Shown here: piece after piece, positions 21,949 to 32,653 of the stretch
How the letters are laid out: each line of letters begins with the position of its first letter
How positions within the stretch are numbered: the first letter of the stretch is position 1
Source: Apium graveolens
Taxonomy: Eukaryota; Streptophyta; Magnoliopsida; Apiales; Apiaceae
Reading direction: 5' to 3'
Length of the DNA stretch: 64,000 nucleotides
Assembly: GCF_009905375.1 (NCBI RefSeq)
Contig: NC_133657.1
Coordinates: 48,639,231-48,703,230 of the forward strand
The notes under the pieces: model-generated
The model's input: only the letters and a program-made list of their open reading frames with translations
Database searches by the model: none
What the model was told of the DNA's origin: nothing
Position numbers and translations under genes: made by a program

Positions 21949-24585
21949 AACTTCACAGTATTCTTCTAAGAAATCAACATGTTAACCTCTGTCACAAATT
22001 TGACTTATACTCAGCAGATTGTGTTTAAGTCTTGAGATCAGAGCTACATCTTTAATGATGACATTCCCAAGATTGATATTGCCATATCCTAATGTTTTTC
22101 CAATGTTGCCATCTCCATAAGAAACACTTGGGCCAGCTTTCTCCATAAAGTCTGATAGCAGGGCCTTATTTCTAGTCATATGTCCTGAACATCCACTGTC
22201 CAGAACTAGGATATTTTTCCTGTTGCCCTGCAATCACAAAGACCACTAATGATTAGTTTTAAGGACCCAGAATTGCTTGGATCCTTTGGCCTTATCAAGT
22301 TTGTTAACATTTGCAGCGGGTTTAACATCAGAGTTTATGTTAACAATTTTCTTATCAGAACTTATACTATCAGACTTTGAATCAGAATTTACACTAGAAG
22401 GAACAATGGAAACTTTCTTCAAAGAAGGTTTTATTTGATAATAATCATAGTACAAACTATGATATTCCTTACAAGTATAAATGGAATGCCATAAACTACC
22501 ACAATGAAAACAAGGATCTTGTGGTTTGTATCTAACAAACTAACTCTTAACTCCTGACTTTGAAGGTAAGGAGTTTATGTTCTTATTCTTCCTGCAACAA
22601 GAAGCCAGATGGTTAGAACTTCCACAGTTATGACACGTTTTCCTAGGAGCTTTAGGAACAGGCTTGTAATTATTGCTTTTATTCACACCTTCCTTTCCAT
22701 TCCTATTTTTCCTAGGTGATTTTACCTTGTTTGCATTCTTAACATCTTTCATCTTATGCTTAAGTTGCTTCTTAGTCATTAAGCCTATGTTTACTTCAGC
22801 TGTCTTTTCCTGTTTTAGTTTGTCAGAAGTTAATTCCACTTTAACTTCTGATTTCTCATTATCAGACTTTACAGTTACAAACTTAACAGGTTTTAACTTT
22901 GATTTTTGCTTGACAACAAATGGCTTAATTTCTACAGTTCCTTTATCATTCTTATCCTCTCCATAACCTAAGCCCTCTTTCCAATTTTCACTACTTAGCA
23001 AATTTTGAGTTGTTCATCCAGAGTTAGTCCAAGTCCTGATAATCTCTCTTTCCTTTTCTAACTCAGTTTTTAGAGATTCATTCATTTTTAGCACTTCATC
23101 CCTAACATAAAAAGCATCATCTCTATCCTTCTGAGTTTGATGGAACATAACTAACTCTTTTTCTAAGAAATCATTTCTTTTCTTAAAAGCAAGATTTTCA
23201 GAAGTTAATCTTTCACATGTTAAAGTTTGATCTCTATAACTAACAAACATGGTTTTAAGATATCTTCTGAACTCATTAATATCATCAGTATGAAAAGCAT
23301 AAGTAGTCTGAGGTACCTTTGTTTCAGCAGCTTCAGAACTGCTCTCAGCACTTTCTTTATCAGCATTTGCCATCAAAGCATAGTTCTCCTCACTTTCAGA
23401 GTCTGAGGTGTCTGTCCAGCTTTTCTTCTTTGTGACCAGAGCCTTGCCTTTGTCACCCTTCACTTTCTTGCAATCAGGAGATATGTGGCCTTTCTCACCA
23501 CAGTTATAGCATTTGACATTGGTATAATCTCCTCTATCAGACTTTCCTCCTCTGCCCTCAGATCTTCTGAAATTCTTTTTATCATAACTTGTGCCTTTCC
23601 TGGAAAACTTCTATCCCTTCCTGAACTTCCTGTATGCAATCTTTGTGATCCCTTTCACCATAAGAGCACACAGCTTCATCATCTCCTCATCAGCATCAGT
23701 CTCAGGCAAGCTTTCAGAATCTGAGTCATCATCACTTTCAGAACTTGATGACTCAGTATCAGACTTTATGAAAAGAGCTTTACCCTTGTGTTTCCTTGAG
23801 GTAGCTGCCTTGGGGGATTCTTCTTCAGCTTTAAGAGAAACTGTCCTTGACTTTCCTCCTTTCATCTTGCTTCTTTGTTCCATCTCAAGTTCATGAGTCT
23901 TGAGCATTCCATAAATTTCATCAAGAGTTGTTTCATCAAGATTATAGTTGTCTCTTATTGTTGTTGCCTTCAAATCCCAGCATTCAAGAAGAGCTAACAG
24001 GAATTTAAGGTTTGAATCTTCAAGATCATACTCCTTATCAACCAATGACAAATCATTCAAGAGTTTGACAAATCTATCATATAAATCAGTCAATGACTCA
24101 TTAGCCTTTGAGTCAAAGTGTTCATACTCTTGAGTGAGTATTGTCTTCCTGTTCTTCTTAATTGTATCGATCCCCTGACACCTTGTTTCCAGAGCATCCC
24201 ATATCTCCTTGGCAGTCTTGCAGTTAATTACCTTGTTTGACATTACATTATCAATGGCACTATGCAGTAAGTGTCGTACCTTAGCATCCTTAGCAATTGA
24301 TGCTATATCTTCAGCAGTATATTCACTCTTCTCCTTTGGTACGGTCTTTGCTGCTTCACCTGCAACTGCAACTGCGAGCTTGGTTGGTTTGTGAGGCCCT
24401 TCCTTGATTCTATCAAGATATTCTGGATCTGTTGCTTCCAGGACCATGGTCATCCTCACCTTCCATATGGGATATTCAGATGGTCTCAGTATGGGAACTC
24501 TGATGGTCTCATACCGACTTTGAATTTGTGTCTTTGGTGGTTCCTCGGTTTTGGTAGGCTTAGTTGGAGTTTCTGTGTCAGACAT
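21949..24585 (-). pseudogene. B gag and protease, broken by stops only
   Basis: Start MSDTETPTKPTKTEEPPKTQ at 24585, 56 bp after the 5' LTR. It is a single frame throughout, with no frameshift. A UBN2-like Gag domain (SEYPIWKVRMTMVLEATD) comes first, then a Ser/Asp-rich linker. Three CCHC knuckles follow: about residue 359 (CYNCGEKGHISPDC, 23511), 651 (CHNCGSSNHLASCC, 22635) and 692 (CFHCGSLWHSIYTC, 22512). A coiled-coil-like stretch lies between the first two. Protease has LDSGCSGHMT (about 22205). Private stops: TAG 23613, TGA near 23016, TAG near 22540, TAA near 21982. The TAG at 22248-22246 and TGA at 22236-22234 also occur in A. Gag would form the particle, and the knuckles would bind RNA. 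Confidence 0.92.
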
Positions 24586-24626
24586 GATTGTGTTTGGATC
24601 TTTAACTGTATGTGCGTTAACAGATA

Positions 24627-24639
24627 GGCTCTAATACCA
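24627..24639 (-). other. B primer-binding site
   Basis: TGGTATTAGAGCC on the - strand, two bases after the 5' LTR. It has one C-to-T change against A's site. Confidence 0.88.
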
Positions 24640-24641
24640 CT

Positions 24642-25233
24642 TGTTAGGTCACACACACTGTAGAGGGGGTGAATACAGTATAAAGTACAATCAAATCGAA
24701 CTTTAATATCTTAAGTAACAGAAAACAAAATCTATTGAGACAATAAACTCTGTTACAGTATGGAACTGTTACCTCTCAGTGATGAACAAATATCACGAGA
24801 GCTGCTAGGGTTACAATGAATAATCTTCTCGAATATGATAACACTTATAGTGTAAACCCTATGTCTGTGTTTATATATTACACAGTTATAAGATAATCAC
24901 TAATTGATATGGAATATAATTCTGCTTCCTAAAATATATCAATCAGATATCTTTTCTTCCAAGTATTCTATTCTTCATAGAATTCCTTCTTCATGCATAT
25001 CTCTTCTTATGCTTATCTCGATCTTCTTTCCTTTAATCAGCTCTTGTCTTTATCTGAATGTACTTCAGCACTTAAGATCTGATATCCATCTTCTGATGAT
25101 TATCTCCTGATAATATAAGTATTGATATCCTTAAGTCCTGACTTCCAGTAAGTACTGATTTATCCTGTTTAAGTAAGATCTGAAAACTAAACATAAATCA
25201 TATTAGCCATGACATTATCAAATATATCTAACA
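24642..25233 (-). repeat. B 5' LTR
   Basis: 592 bp, with a reversed TATA box TTTATATA at 24870-24877. It differs from the 3' LTR by about 15 substitutions counted by eye and no length change. Confidence 0.95.
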
Positions 25234-25827
25234 GAGGAAGTATATGTTGAACAACCTTCAGGCTTTGTAGATCCCAAATATCCAAATCATGTCTACAGGC
25301 TGGATAATGCACTTTATGGCCTTAAGCAAGCTCTAAGAGCATGGTATGAAACTTTAGCTCAGTTTCTTCTGGAAAGTGGATTTAACAGAGGAACTATAGA
25401 CAAAACACTGTTCTACCTCAACCATGGAAAGGACTTACTTTTGGTTCAGATATATGTTGATGATATCATCTTTGGTTCTACAAATTACAGACTTTGCAAG
25501 TAGTTTGCCAAACTGATGTAGTCAAGATATCAAATGAGTATGATGTGAGAACTTAGCTATTTTCTGGGCCTTCAAGTCAAGCAGAATGAAGAAGGCACTT
25601 TTATTTGTCAAACCAAGTACACCAGAAACTTGCTGAAGAAATTTGGAATGCAAGATTGTTCAAGTGCATCCACTCCCATGGCCACTGCAACAAAACTGGA
25701 TAAGGATACTGGTAAATCAGTAGATATTACTGATTACAGAGGTATGATTGGCTCTTTACTTTATCTAACTACTAGTAGACCTGATATCATGTATGCTACC
25801 TGTCTTTATGCAAGATTTTGTCTCTGA
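25234..25827 (+). pseudogene. A reverse transcriptase, second part, truncated before RNase H
   Basis: Continuation of A's RT after B ([15 protein letters not shown]...). The active site YVDDIIFGS is near 25455. It carries stops against B: AAG to TAG at 25501, CAG to TAG near 25519 and GGA to TGA near 25546. It runs as far as the [10 protein letters not shown] region, then stops at 25827. There RT/RNase H sequence (GCAAGATT) is joined to spacer sequence that in B lies about 2 kb further on (CAAGATCTTGTCTCTGAG near 16990). The shared CAAGAT suggests a microhomology deletion that removed RNase H, the spacer and the small ORF. Confidence 0.9.
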
Positions 25828-26319
25828 GTCGTTTGATACATTTTTAAATCCTGATTTACCCATATTCTGATGACCGTTTGAACTTCAATCCAAATCAAGT
25901 TCTGATTCTGACTTGTAAATATTTGTTACTTGGTTTCTTTATGGTCATTTTATCATTGGTCATATTTTTACAGAATATTAGTCTCGCAATAAAAATAATT
26001 TATTAAGTGGGAACATTTTTAAATTTTAAATTAAAACTGAACTACCTTAATTAATGGGATTACTTGGTAAATGAAACGGTTTTTCCTTGAAAAACTGCAT
26101 GTGATAAGTAATAATTACTGTTTTCCCGTGCCCATTAATTATTCTTTACTACTGCATGTCTGACAGGTGTCCAACGGTTACTTTTTCCATCGTGTATAAG
26201 TAAAAGAGAGAGAATATTGTAAAATCTTTTATTTATTTTCACACTTTATCTCTCTTTCTTTACTTCTATTCTCTCTCATCTCCTGACATTTTTTTCAGAC
26301 ATTTTATCAAACACCTTAC
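25828..26319 (+). promoter_or_regulatory. A region upstream of ORF3 with promoter- or splice-like signals
   Basis: Non-coding. TATAAGTA lies at 26195-26202. A long pyrimidine tract (about 26240-26298, with runs such as TCTCTCTTTCTTTACTTC) ends in TTTTTTTCAG at 26298, about 20 bp before the first ATG (26320). This could be a core promoter with a pyrimidine patch, or a 3' splice site giving a subgenomic ORF3 mRNA. B lost the matching segment, so there is no second copy to compare. Confidence 0.4.
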
Positions 26320-27527
26320 ATGCAACCTTATTTCTCAATTTTTCTCATGGCACCTAAGGATTTGATTATAGATGGAGCCAAGTTTGTACCCAACAACTAT
26401 GCTGCAATCTTGAACCATGCTGCAGCTCCATCTGGTTTGCACTTTGTGCAAGATCTTCTAGCACACAGTGAGATTGGGTATGCATTGACCCAGCCTCAAG
26501 TCATTTTCAGCCAACAAGTTATGATGTTCTGGCGGACTGGGCATTTTGATAATGGTGGTGCTACTGGTACTCCTAGCATTATTTTTGAAGTAAATGTTGT
26601 TGAGCATGTGGTAACTCCTGGAGCAGTTCGTAAAGCTCTAAACTTACCAGAAGGCTGCATTTTCTCAACACCGGAGGAACCCGTTCTCCAGTAGCTCATG
26701 GCCAATTTGGGGTATGAGAAGAGTTTGTCCAAGCTTGGACAGTTGAAAAGAGCACATATCTTCGACTGAATTACTAAAGCATTCGGCAATAAGTGTTCCA
26801 AATTTGATGCCATTCCTATTATGAGTCAGCACATCGGGTATGCTATTATTCACCAAACTCATTTTGATTTTGCAAGTGTTGTGCTAGGCTTTATATGGGA
26901 TAGGATGACAGAGGATAGGAATGTAGTATACTTTGCTAGATTCTTTCAGCTTATATATACTTTTTGCTGTGCTGATGAACCTCAAATAGCCAGTTCTTTA
27001 TTTCCACCCTTTAAATTTGCAAAACGGGCTTTTAATGACTTGGTAAATGCTGACTATAAGAAGAAGGTGGTTAGACCCTTATAGATACCTCAGTCTGTAA
27101 AATAGATCCTGGTAAATGCTGATCCTCAAACCTACAGATCTGTTTACCCTGATGTTCAACCCACCAACACATCCCAGACACCACAACAACCATCAAAACA
27201 TACCACATATACACCTCAACCTACTCAACCCTCTATCAGAACATATATCAAACCTTCACAGATATTTCAACCTTCATCATCAGCATATACTGTGAGGCCT
27301 TCATCTTCAAAGCCCAAGAGGACAAAGACTGTACCTCAGACACCACAGAAAAGAAGGAAGATTGTTCTGAGAGATGAGTCGGACAGTGAGGAACAGGTTT
27401 CTGTATCAGAACCTGTTATTAAATAAGCTGAGAAGGTCTCTTCTCAGAAGGATACTGGAATTGGGGGATCTAAGCTTCTCAAAAGGCTTAGAAGGATGTA
27501 TTCTGATGAAACACCCAATGTATCTCC
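26320..27527 (+). pseudogene. A ORF3, first part (with the native N-terminus), broken
   Basis: Two in-frame starts: 26320, and 26350 (CTCATGGCACC, better context, MAPKDLIIDGAKFVPNN). About 90 N-terminal residues absent from B include YALTQPQVIFSQQVMMFWRTG. Then the shared domain follows (VTPGAVRKALNLPEG, LGYEKSLSKLGQLKRAH, NVVYFARFFQLIYTF). Next come the Pro/Ser/Thr linker and basic cluster KPKRTKTVPQTPQKRRK. Damage: GAG to TAG at 26692, an in-frame 21-bp deletion and a TGA near 26765, CAG to TAG at 27082 and near 27103, TAA near 27425. Element F interrupts it at 27527, and the ORF resumes at 47213. Together with B it defines a third family-wide ORF of unknown function. Confidence 0.8.
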
Positions 27528-28622
27528 TGTTAGTGTATACTGAAAATATTTATTTGAAGTATGTACATTTATTTCTGGCCAGTTTATTTGAGAATCATTT
27601 GAATGTTTACATGTTGTCTAATATTATATATTGTGAACAATCTAGTATCAAATGGGATACAGAATATTAGATTGTTAAATACGGTTATATAATATAATAA
27701 GGTTCACAGCACAGGTGGTGTTGGACAATCCACTGGTATGGCTGTAGTATTATTTAGATTAGTTTATATTGACTAATAAATAATACTAATATACTTTGTG
27801 TATATTGAACAAGATCAAATTTAGAATTGTTCCCTTAATACTGATTAAGAAGGAGAACTAAGATTCTATGTTATTATTAATGCTTAGGTTCTTAATCCGG
27901 AAATAGTAATTGACACGTGTATATTATTTACATGCTTTGATTTATATATGAAATAATTCTTTTGAATTATATCATTATATTTTGGGTGATGGAATTATAT
28001 ACATGGTGGATATTATTTATTGAAGGAATCCATGTCCTGATAATATTCGGGTTAATGATGTCCCCTTGAAAGCTCAAAAAGATTTAATTATGTGAAACCC
28101 TGCAGGTGGAATTTATTCTGGCATAATTAAATAAAGGTTGAGTGGATGATCAAGGATAAAAGATATTAATTAAATAAATTATCAGAAATTTATTTAATTA
28201 ATGGACATATGATATTTTAAACATGGGGAATTTAATAAGCAAATAATATTGGAACCGAATTAATTAAATTACGGTATTAGGAAAGGTAGTGCAAATATTA
28301 ATTCTTTAGTGGATTGAATTAATATTTAATTATATTGGGCTAGGCTCAAGATGTAATTAGAAGGCCCAACCTAATTATCCTTGGTCCCTATTGTAGCCTA
28401 TATATATTCTTATTCACTTCTTGCTTGGGATTGTGTGAAAACATATTGTAGCCACCAAGGAGCAAGAAGAGAGGATAACTTGAGAAGATGGAGGCCACAC
28501 TTCGCTTAAGGGAATTTGGGAATACAATAGAAGAGCGTGGAATCAACCATTAACAAGGTAATCCTCTTTTCGTAATCTTTATCGTAAAACGTTGTAACAC
28601 CCTAAGTCCGTGGTTCCCAACA
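27528..28622 (+). repeat. F 5' LTR
   Basis: 1095 bp, TG...CA. TATATATA at 28399-28406 is the likely TATA box, placing the R-U5 part at about 190 bp. Confidence 0.95.
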
Positions 28623-28624
28623 AT

Positions 28625-28638
28625 TGGTATCAAGAGCC
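28625..28638 (+). other. F primer-binding site
   Basis: TGGTATCAAGAGCC two bases after the LTR. It is like the initiator tRNA-Met site but with one extra A. Confidence 0.85.
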
Positions 28639-29305
28639 TGGTAATGGGTTCTACATTTTATGATATAATGTCCATGACGTAATTATATATGCGTGTATAT
28701 AGTGTTTTGCTTGTATTGGTTTTGATGCAGGTTGTAATATCCGGGAAAATTAAGTGAATATTATATGTTAAATAAATAAATATTGTGTGTTTTATAAATT
28801 TAAAATAATTGTTGCTATGATATGAGATGTTATAACTGTTATGTGTGTTTTTGTGCGGGCCAGAAATTTTTTTCGATTGATTAAAAATATGTTTAAATTG
28901 TAATTATAAGAACTTATTTGCAATCGGGACGCGTATTATTAGCATCTTTATTAAGATACCTGTTGTATTTGATTTTATGTGCGTTTGAATGTATTTTACG
29001 TGTTTTCGGGATTTTCTGGTAATTTAGGGATCGTTTTTGTTTTTCAAAAATCAACGGACCGGGACCCCACCGGGATGACAAACCCCACAAAATCGATGTT
29101 TTTATTTTTATAAAATTATTCGTACTTCAAATACCCTTTATTTTTGTATTTTTAAATTATTCACAATTTTGGGGAATTTTGACATTAATTTTGTATTTAA
29201 TTGTTTTTAAAATTATTCCCCGTAATTATTATTTTGGGGCCTTATTATTATAATTAAAGGATAAAAACACTTTTAAATAATTTTGGGGATATAATTTGTT
29301 GTACG

Positions 29306-29313
29306 TATAAATA
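29306..29313 (+). promoter_or_regulatory. TATA box of C 5' LTR
   Basis: TATAAATA followed by GC, 573 bp into the LTR. The same box is at 37823-37830 in the 3' LTR. R-U5 would then be nearly 2.9 kb. Confidence 0.7.
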
Positions 29314-31617
29314 GCTGATTACTGATTTATCTATTTATTTTTATTTTATTAAAAATTCAGAAAAAAAAATTAAATAGGGAAATCAAAATTGGGGATTTAG
29401 GGTTCTAGGGTTCGTTCTTGAGCCAATTCGATCGATTGATTCCTCTGGAGGCATCCGTTTACAACGATTTCAATCCCAAATCAAAGCCGAAAGCACAGCC
29501 GTTATTTCGATACAAATATCACGAACTGAGGTTCAGTTTTTAGAAAAAAAACGTTGTTCTTCGTTTTGTTCGATTTAGGTCTTTACTATCTGTTGATTTT
29601 CGATTGATTTTGATGCTTGAATTAGATTCCTGGGATGATTCTGAACTTATTCGTATATAAAAACGTAGCAAACGATCACTTAATTAGGTAGTACAAATTC
29701 GTTTTAAGGATCAAATTTTTGATTGAATTCTCTGCTTTTCTTGTTGATGATTTGATGATTGTGAATACACGAATGACTTCCTGAGATTGTAGGCTTCGTT
29801 TTTAGCTATAGGAGGTTGGATTTGGTTGATGTTGGGCAGCTCGTCGGAAAACCGGCGAGTTCGCCGGTGTTTGACCGTTAATCGACCGGACCTGTGTGTT
29901 TTCCAGGCGATTTCATGTCGTTTTCGACTGGTAAACAAACCCAGTAAGTGTTGTAGTGCTAAATGGTTGATGCTGGATTCGATGGGACTGTGTTGGACTG
30001 GAAAAGGGCCACGCCGGAAAATTTCCCGGCGACCGGAATCTGGAAATTCCAGAAACCGGCGGGAATTTTCCGGCCACATTCATACAGACCCGTTAGGGTT
30101 CTTGCAGGACCCGGAAACCCAATACCCTTGACCCGGTTTTGATTTTTATTCCCCAAACCCCAACCCTAAAAACTTGTTTGTGGGATTTTCTGTTTTATTT
30201 ATTTTAAAAATTCATTTTCTATTTTTGAAAATCATTTATTTAATTTCAAAAACCATTTAATAATTATTTTAAAATTCTAAAAATTATGTATTTAATTATT
30301 TTAAATCCTAAAAATTATTTTCTTTAATTATTTTCAAAAATCCCATTTGATTTAATTATTTATAATTCATTTTAGTTAATTATTTATGAATATAATTAAT
30401 TGATTAAAAATTAATTAATCAATTAATTTTATTTATAAATAGTTAAATAAATGTAAATTATTTATAATTAATTCAAATAATTCCTAAAAATTATTTTTTT
30501 AGGTTTTAAAAATTATATTTTGGTATTTAAAAATCAATTAATATTATTATTAATTGATTTAAATCTATTTATTCCTTATTTTATTCATAATAATTAAACC
30601 GTTCGTCCGTTTAATACGAAACGAACGCGTACTGACTCAGAAAAATATTGCGCTTCCAATAAAAATACTTTTGAGACCTAATTTCTTTTGTATTGCAATG
30701 TCATTTGATTTGTGAATCAGTTTGAGTCGGTATTTGATCGGTAAATGCTAATATTGATCTGATTTTCATTTTAAACGCCCTAGGACCTATCTTTTAATGA
30801 TCTGACTTATGTGTTACATGAAATACGTAATTATGTGTTATACGAATACCATGATTACGTGTTACGTGATATACATGCTATCTGTTACAGTTTTAAAATG
30901 CCATGCTAGTTATAAACGATCGGGTAGATGTTAAGACGTATAGTTACGTCGATTGAGTTTGGTCTATCAATTAAGATAGTTCTTTTGTTTATAGAATCGA
31001 GTAGCAAGGAGTGCAGTCAAGTGTTAGACGGAGATAGTAGCCAACATTTATAAGCAGAGTTATAGTAAGAGGTTATCGAGCATACCAGGCAAGTACCCTA
31101 ACTTCACTTATCGTTCAAGTGATGTTCATTTCGAACTATATTATGCAAGTATTCTCCCCTATTCTAAATTCAGAATAGCTTATTGTTTTACATATTTAAA
31201 TATAAGAACTGGTTATAAATACTTTGATAGCATATTGAATATCAATATTCCTATATTTATTGACATTCTCATATTCTAACAATCATTCTGCTAGAACCAA
31301 CCTTTTGATTCGATAGATAGTGAATAACTATACTATCCAGATATACTCTATACAGTGAGACTTTGAATTGAGACTAGCGAATAACTAATTGTTCTAGTTA
31401 TTTCGCCATCAGTTGTTGAGATAACTCCGGACCATGTGACATGGGGGGTTGAATAGATAAGGATGTCATTAATTCGACTCCTTTAATCAAAAATTGTTTC
31501 GTGAATTGATTCTTGGTTAGCATAAGGGGCCGAGGCACCGGTCCAGTGTGAGTTATTATACGAAAGTGTAATATCTTGCTAGGCGAATATATGCCTTCTT
31601 CATGGATATCCAATAGG

Positions 31618-31680
31618 TACGGTATGGCTGCGAGATATCGATACCTATATTTACGGTATGACTGCGGGATACCGGTGTTG
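31618..31680 (+). repeat. Two-copy 34-bp direct repeat in C LTR
   Basis: TACGGTATGGCTGCG...GATA and TACGGTATGACTGCGGGATA start at 31618 and 31652. The same pair is in the 3' LTR at 40129 and 40163. Confidence 0.7.
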
Positions 31681-32192
31681 TTTCATGACTGATCATGAGG
31701 AACAACATAGTACATAATTGTGTTTTATTAAACTGTCGCTTAAACTTTAAAGTCTATATCAGCTTCTGATTTTACTCAGATATTGTAATTGTTGTTCATT
31801 TACAAACTTTATACTGCTTGCTGAGCATTTCTTTCGCTCATACTTGTTTATTATTCTAATATTTCAGCTAAGCCAGAGCAGGCTTGAGTCCCAAGTTTGA
31901 TCAGAAGTTGAGTGCTTGTAACTAGTTTGGTCTGTTTTCCAGGTAGACAGTTTGGGACGCTTGAATAGTATAAAGGTTTGTAATAAAATTTGAATAAGTT
32001 GTAAAACTAATTAGACTTATGGTTTGTAATAACAGTTGGTTTGTATTAGTGCCTGTTCCATACTATAACCTGTGATCGATCCAATTGCATGCAAGGGGTC
32101 ATATTTATTATATTATTCCGCTGTGATTATTTCATTTTGGTTTATTGGCTAGTGACCCCCAAATCTAGACCCCGGGTTTGGAGGCTGTCACA

Positions 32193-32653
32193 GGTTGGTA
32201 TCAGAGCTACAGGTTATGGTCACTAAAACAGGCATAGGATTGTCATAGATGAGTCATATGAAGATCACATAAGATAGGCGCGTGTAGTTTAGCTTTTATA
32301 GGATTAAATTTAGGTTATTGGGTTAGGTTGTAGTTAAATTGTTTAGGTTTCCTGTTTTGCGTTTAGCTTTAGGCCTTATGTCATTGCCCTGCTATTTTGT
32401 TGGTTTAGTTAAGATTTCGAGCAAGGATTTAAAAAGTTTGGATAATTCGGAGTAAATTTTCTTTGTGTTATTATTCTCGAGATATTAAGCAGGATTATGT
32501 GATAATCATGTCGCTTGTGTTAATATGGTAGCAAGTTTATGATATTTTGAGAAGAGATAGTGTTTGCGAACTTTAATATGCTAAGGAATTGCTACATATT
32601 TGACACAATGCTTGACAGATTATTATATATATTGCTTGTTTCTTACCAGAATA
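32193..32653 (+). other. C leader: PBS and untranslated region
   Basis: PBS TGGTATCAGAGC at 32196-32207, followed by about 450 bp of AT-rich untranslated sequence to the gag ATG at 32654. No other gene is seen. Confidence 0.85.

Larger units (their letters stand above)
6593..25233 (-). mobile_element. B: second Sirevirus-like copia element, inserted into A
   Basis: 592-bp LTRs at 24642-25233 (5') and 6593-7184 (3') have TGTTAGAT...CCTAACA ends read on the - strand. The target duplication GAGGA is at 6588-6592 and 25234-25238; removing B restores A's RT frame. Same family as A: gag, pol and ORF3 align along their length. Order on the - strand: LTR, PBS, gag-pol (24585-18883), about 2.2 kb spacer with a small ORF, ORF3 (16706-7389, split by D), PPT, LTR. 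About 15 LTR mismatches by eye, mostly transitions. Without D it is about 12.8 kb. Compared with A it has lost about 500 bp covering the start of ORF3, while A has lost the RNase H-spacer part. Confidence 0.95.
28733..32192 (+). repeat. C 5' LTR, 3.46 kb
   Basis: TGTAATATCC...CTGTCACA. TATAAATA at 29306-29313. A GC-rich CCGG-containing leader block spans 29820-30140, then AT-rich sequence from 30190 to 30600. CTATTCTAAATTCAGAATAG is at 31159-31178. A two-copy 34-bp repeat is at 31618-31680. Open frames here (for example 29826-30131) are not genes: the counterpart in the 3' LTR drifts without regard to frame. Confidence 0.95.

Noticed and set aside
27374..27670. 98-codon frame spanning 27374-27670
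   Set aside because: It is out of frame with A ORF3 and crosses into the F LTR at 27528.
29711..30131. Overlapping open frames on both strands in the GC-rich block of the C LTR (and 38195-38590 in the other LTR)
   Set aside because: They lie in the untranslated leader. The two LTR copies differ without regard to frame, and the frames exist only because the block is GC-rich.
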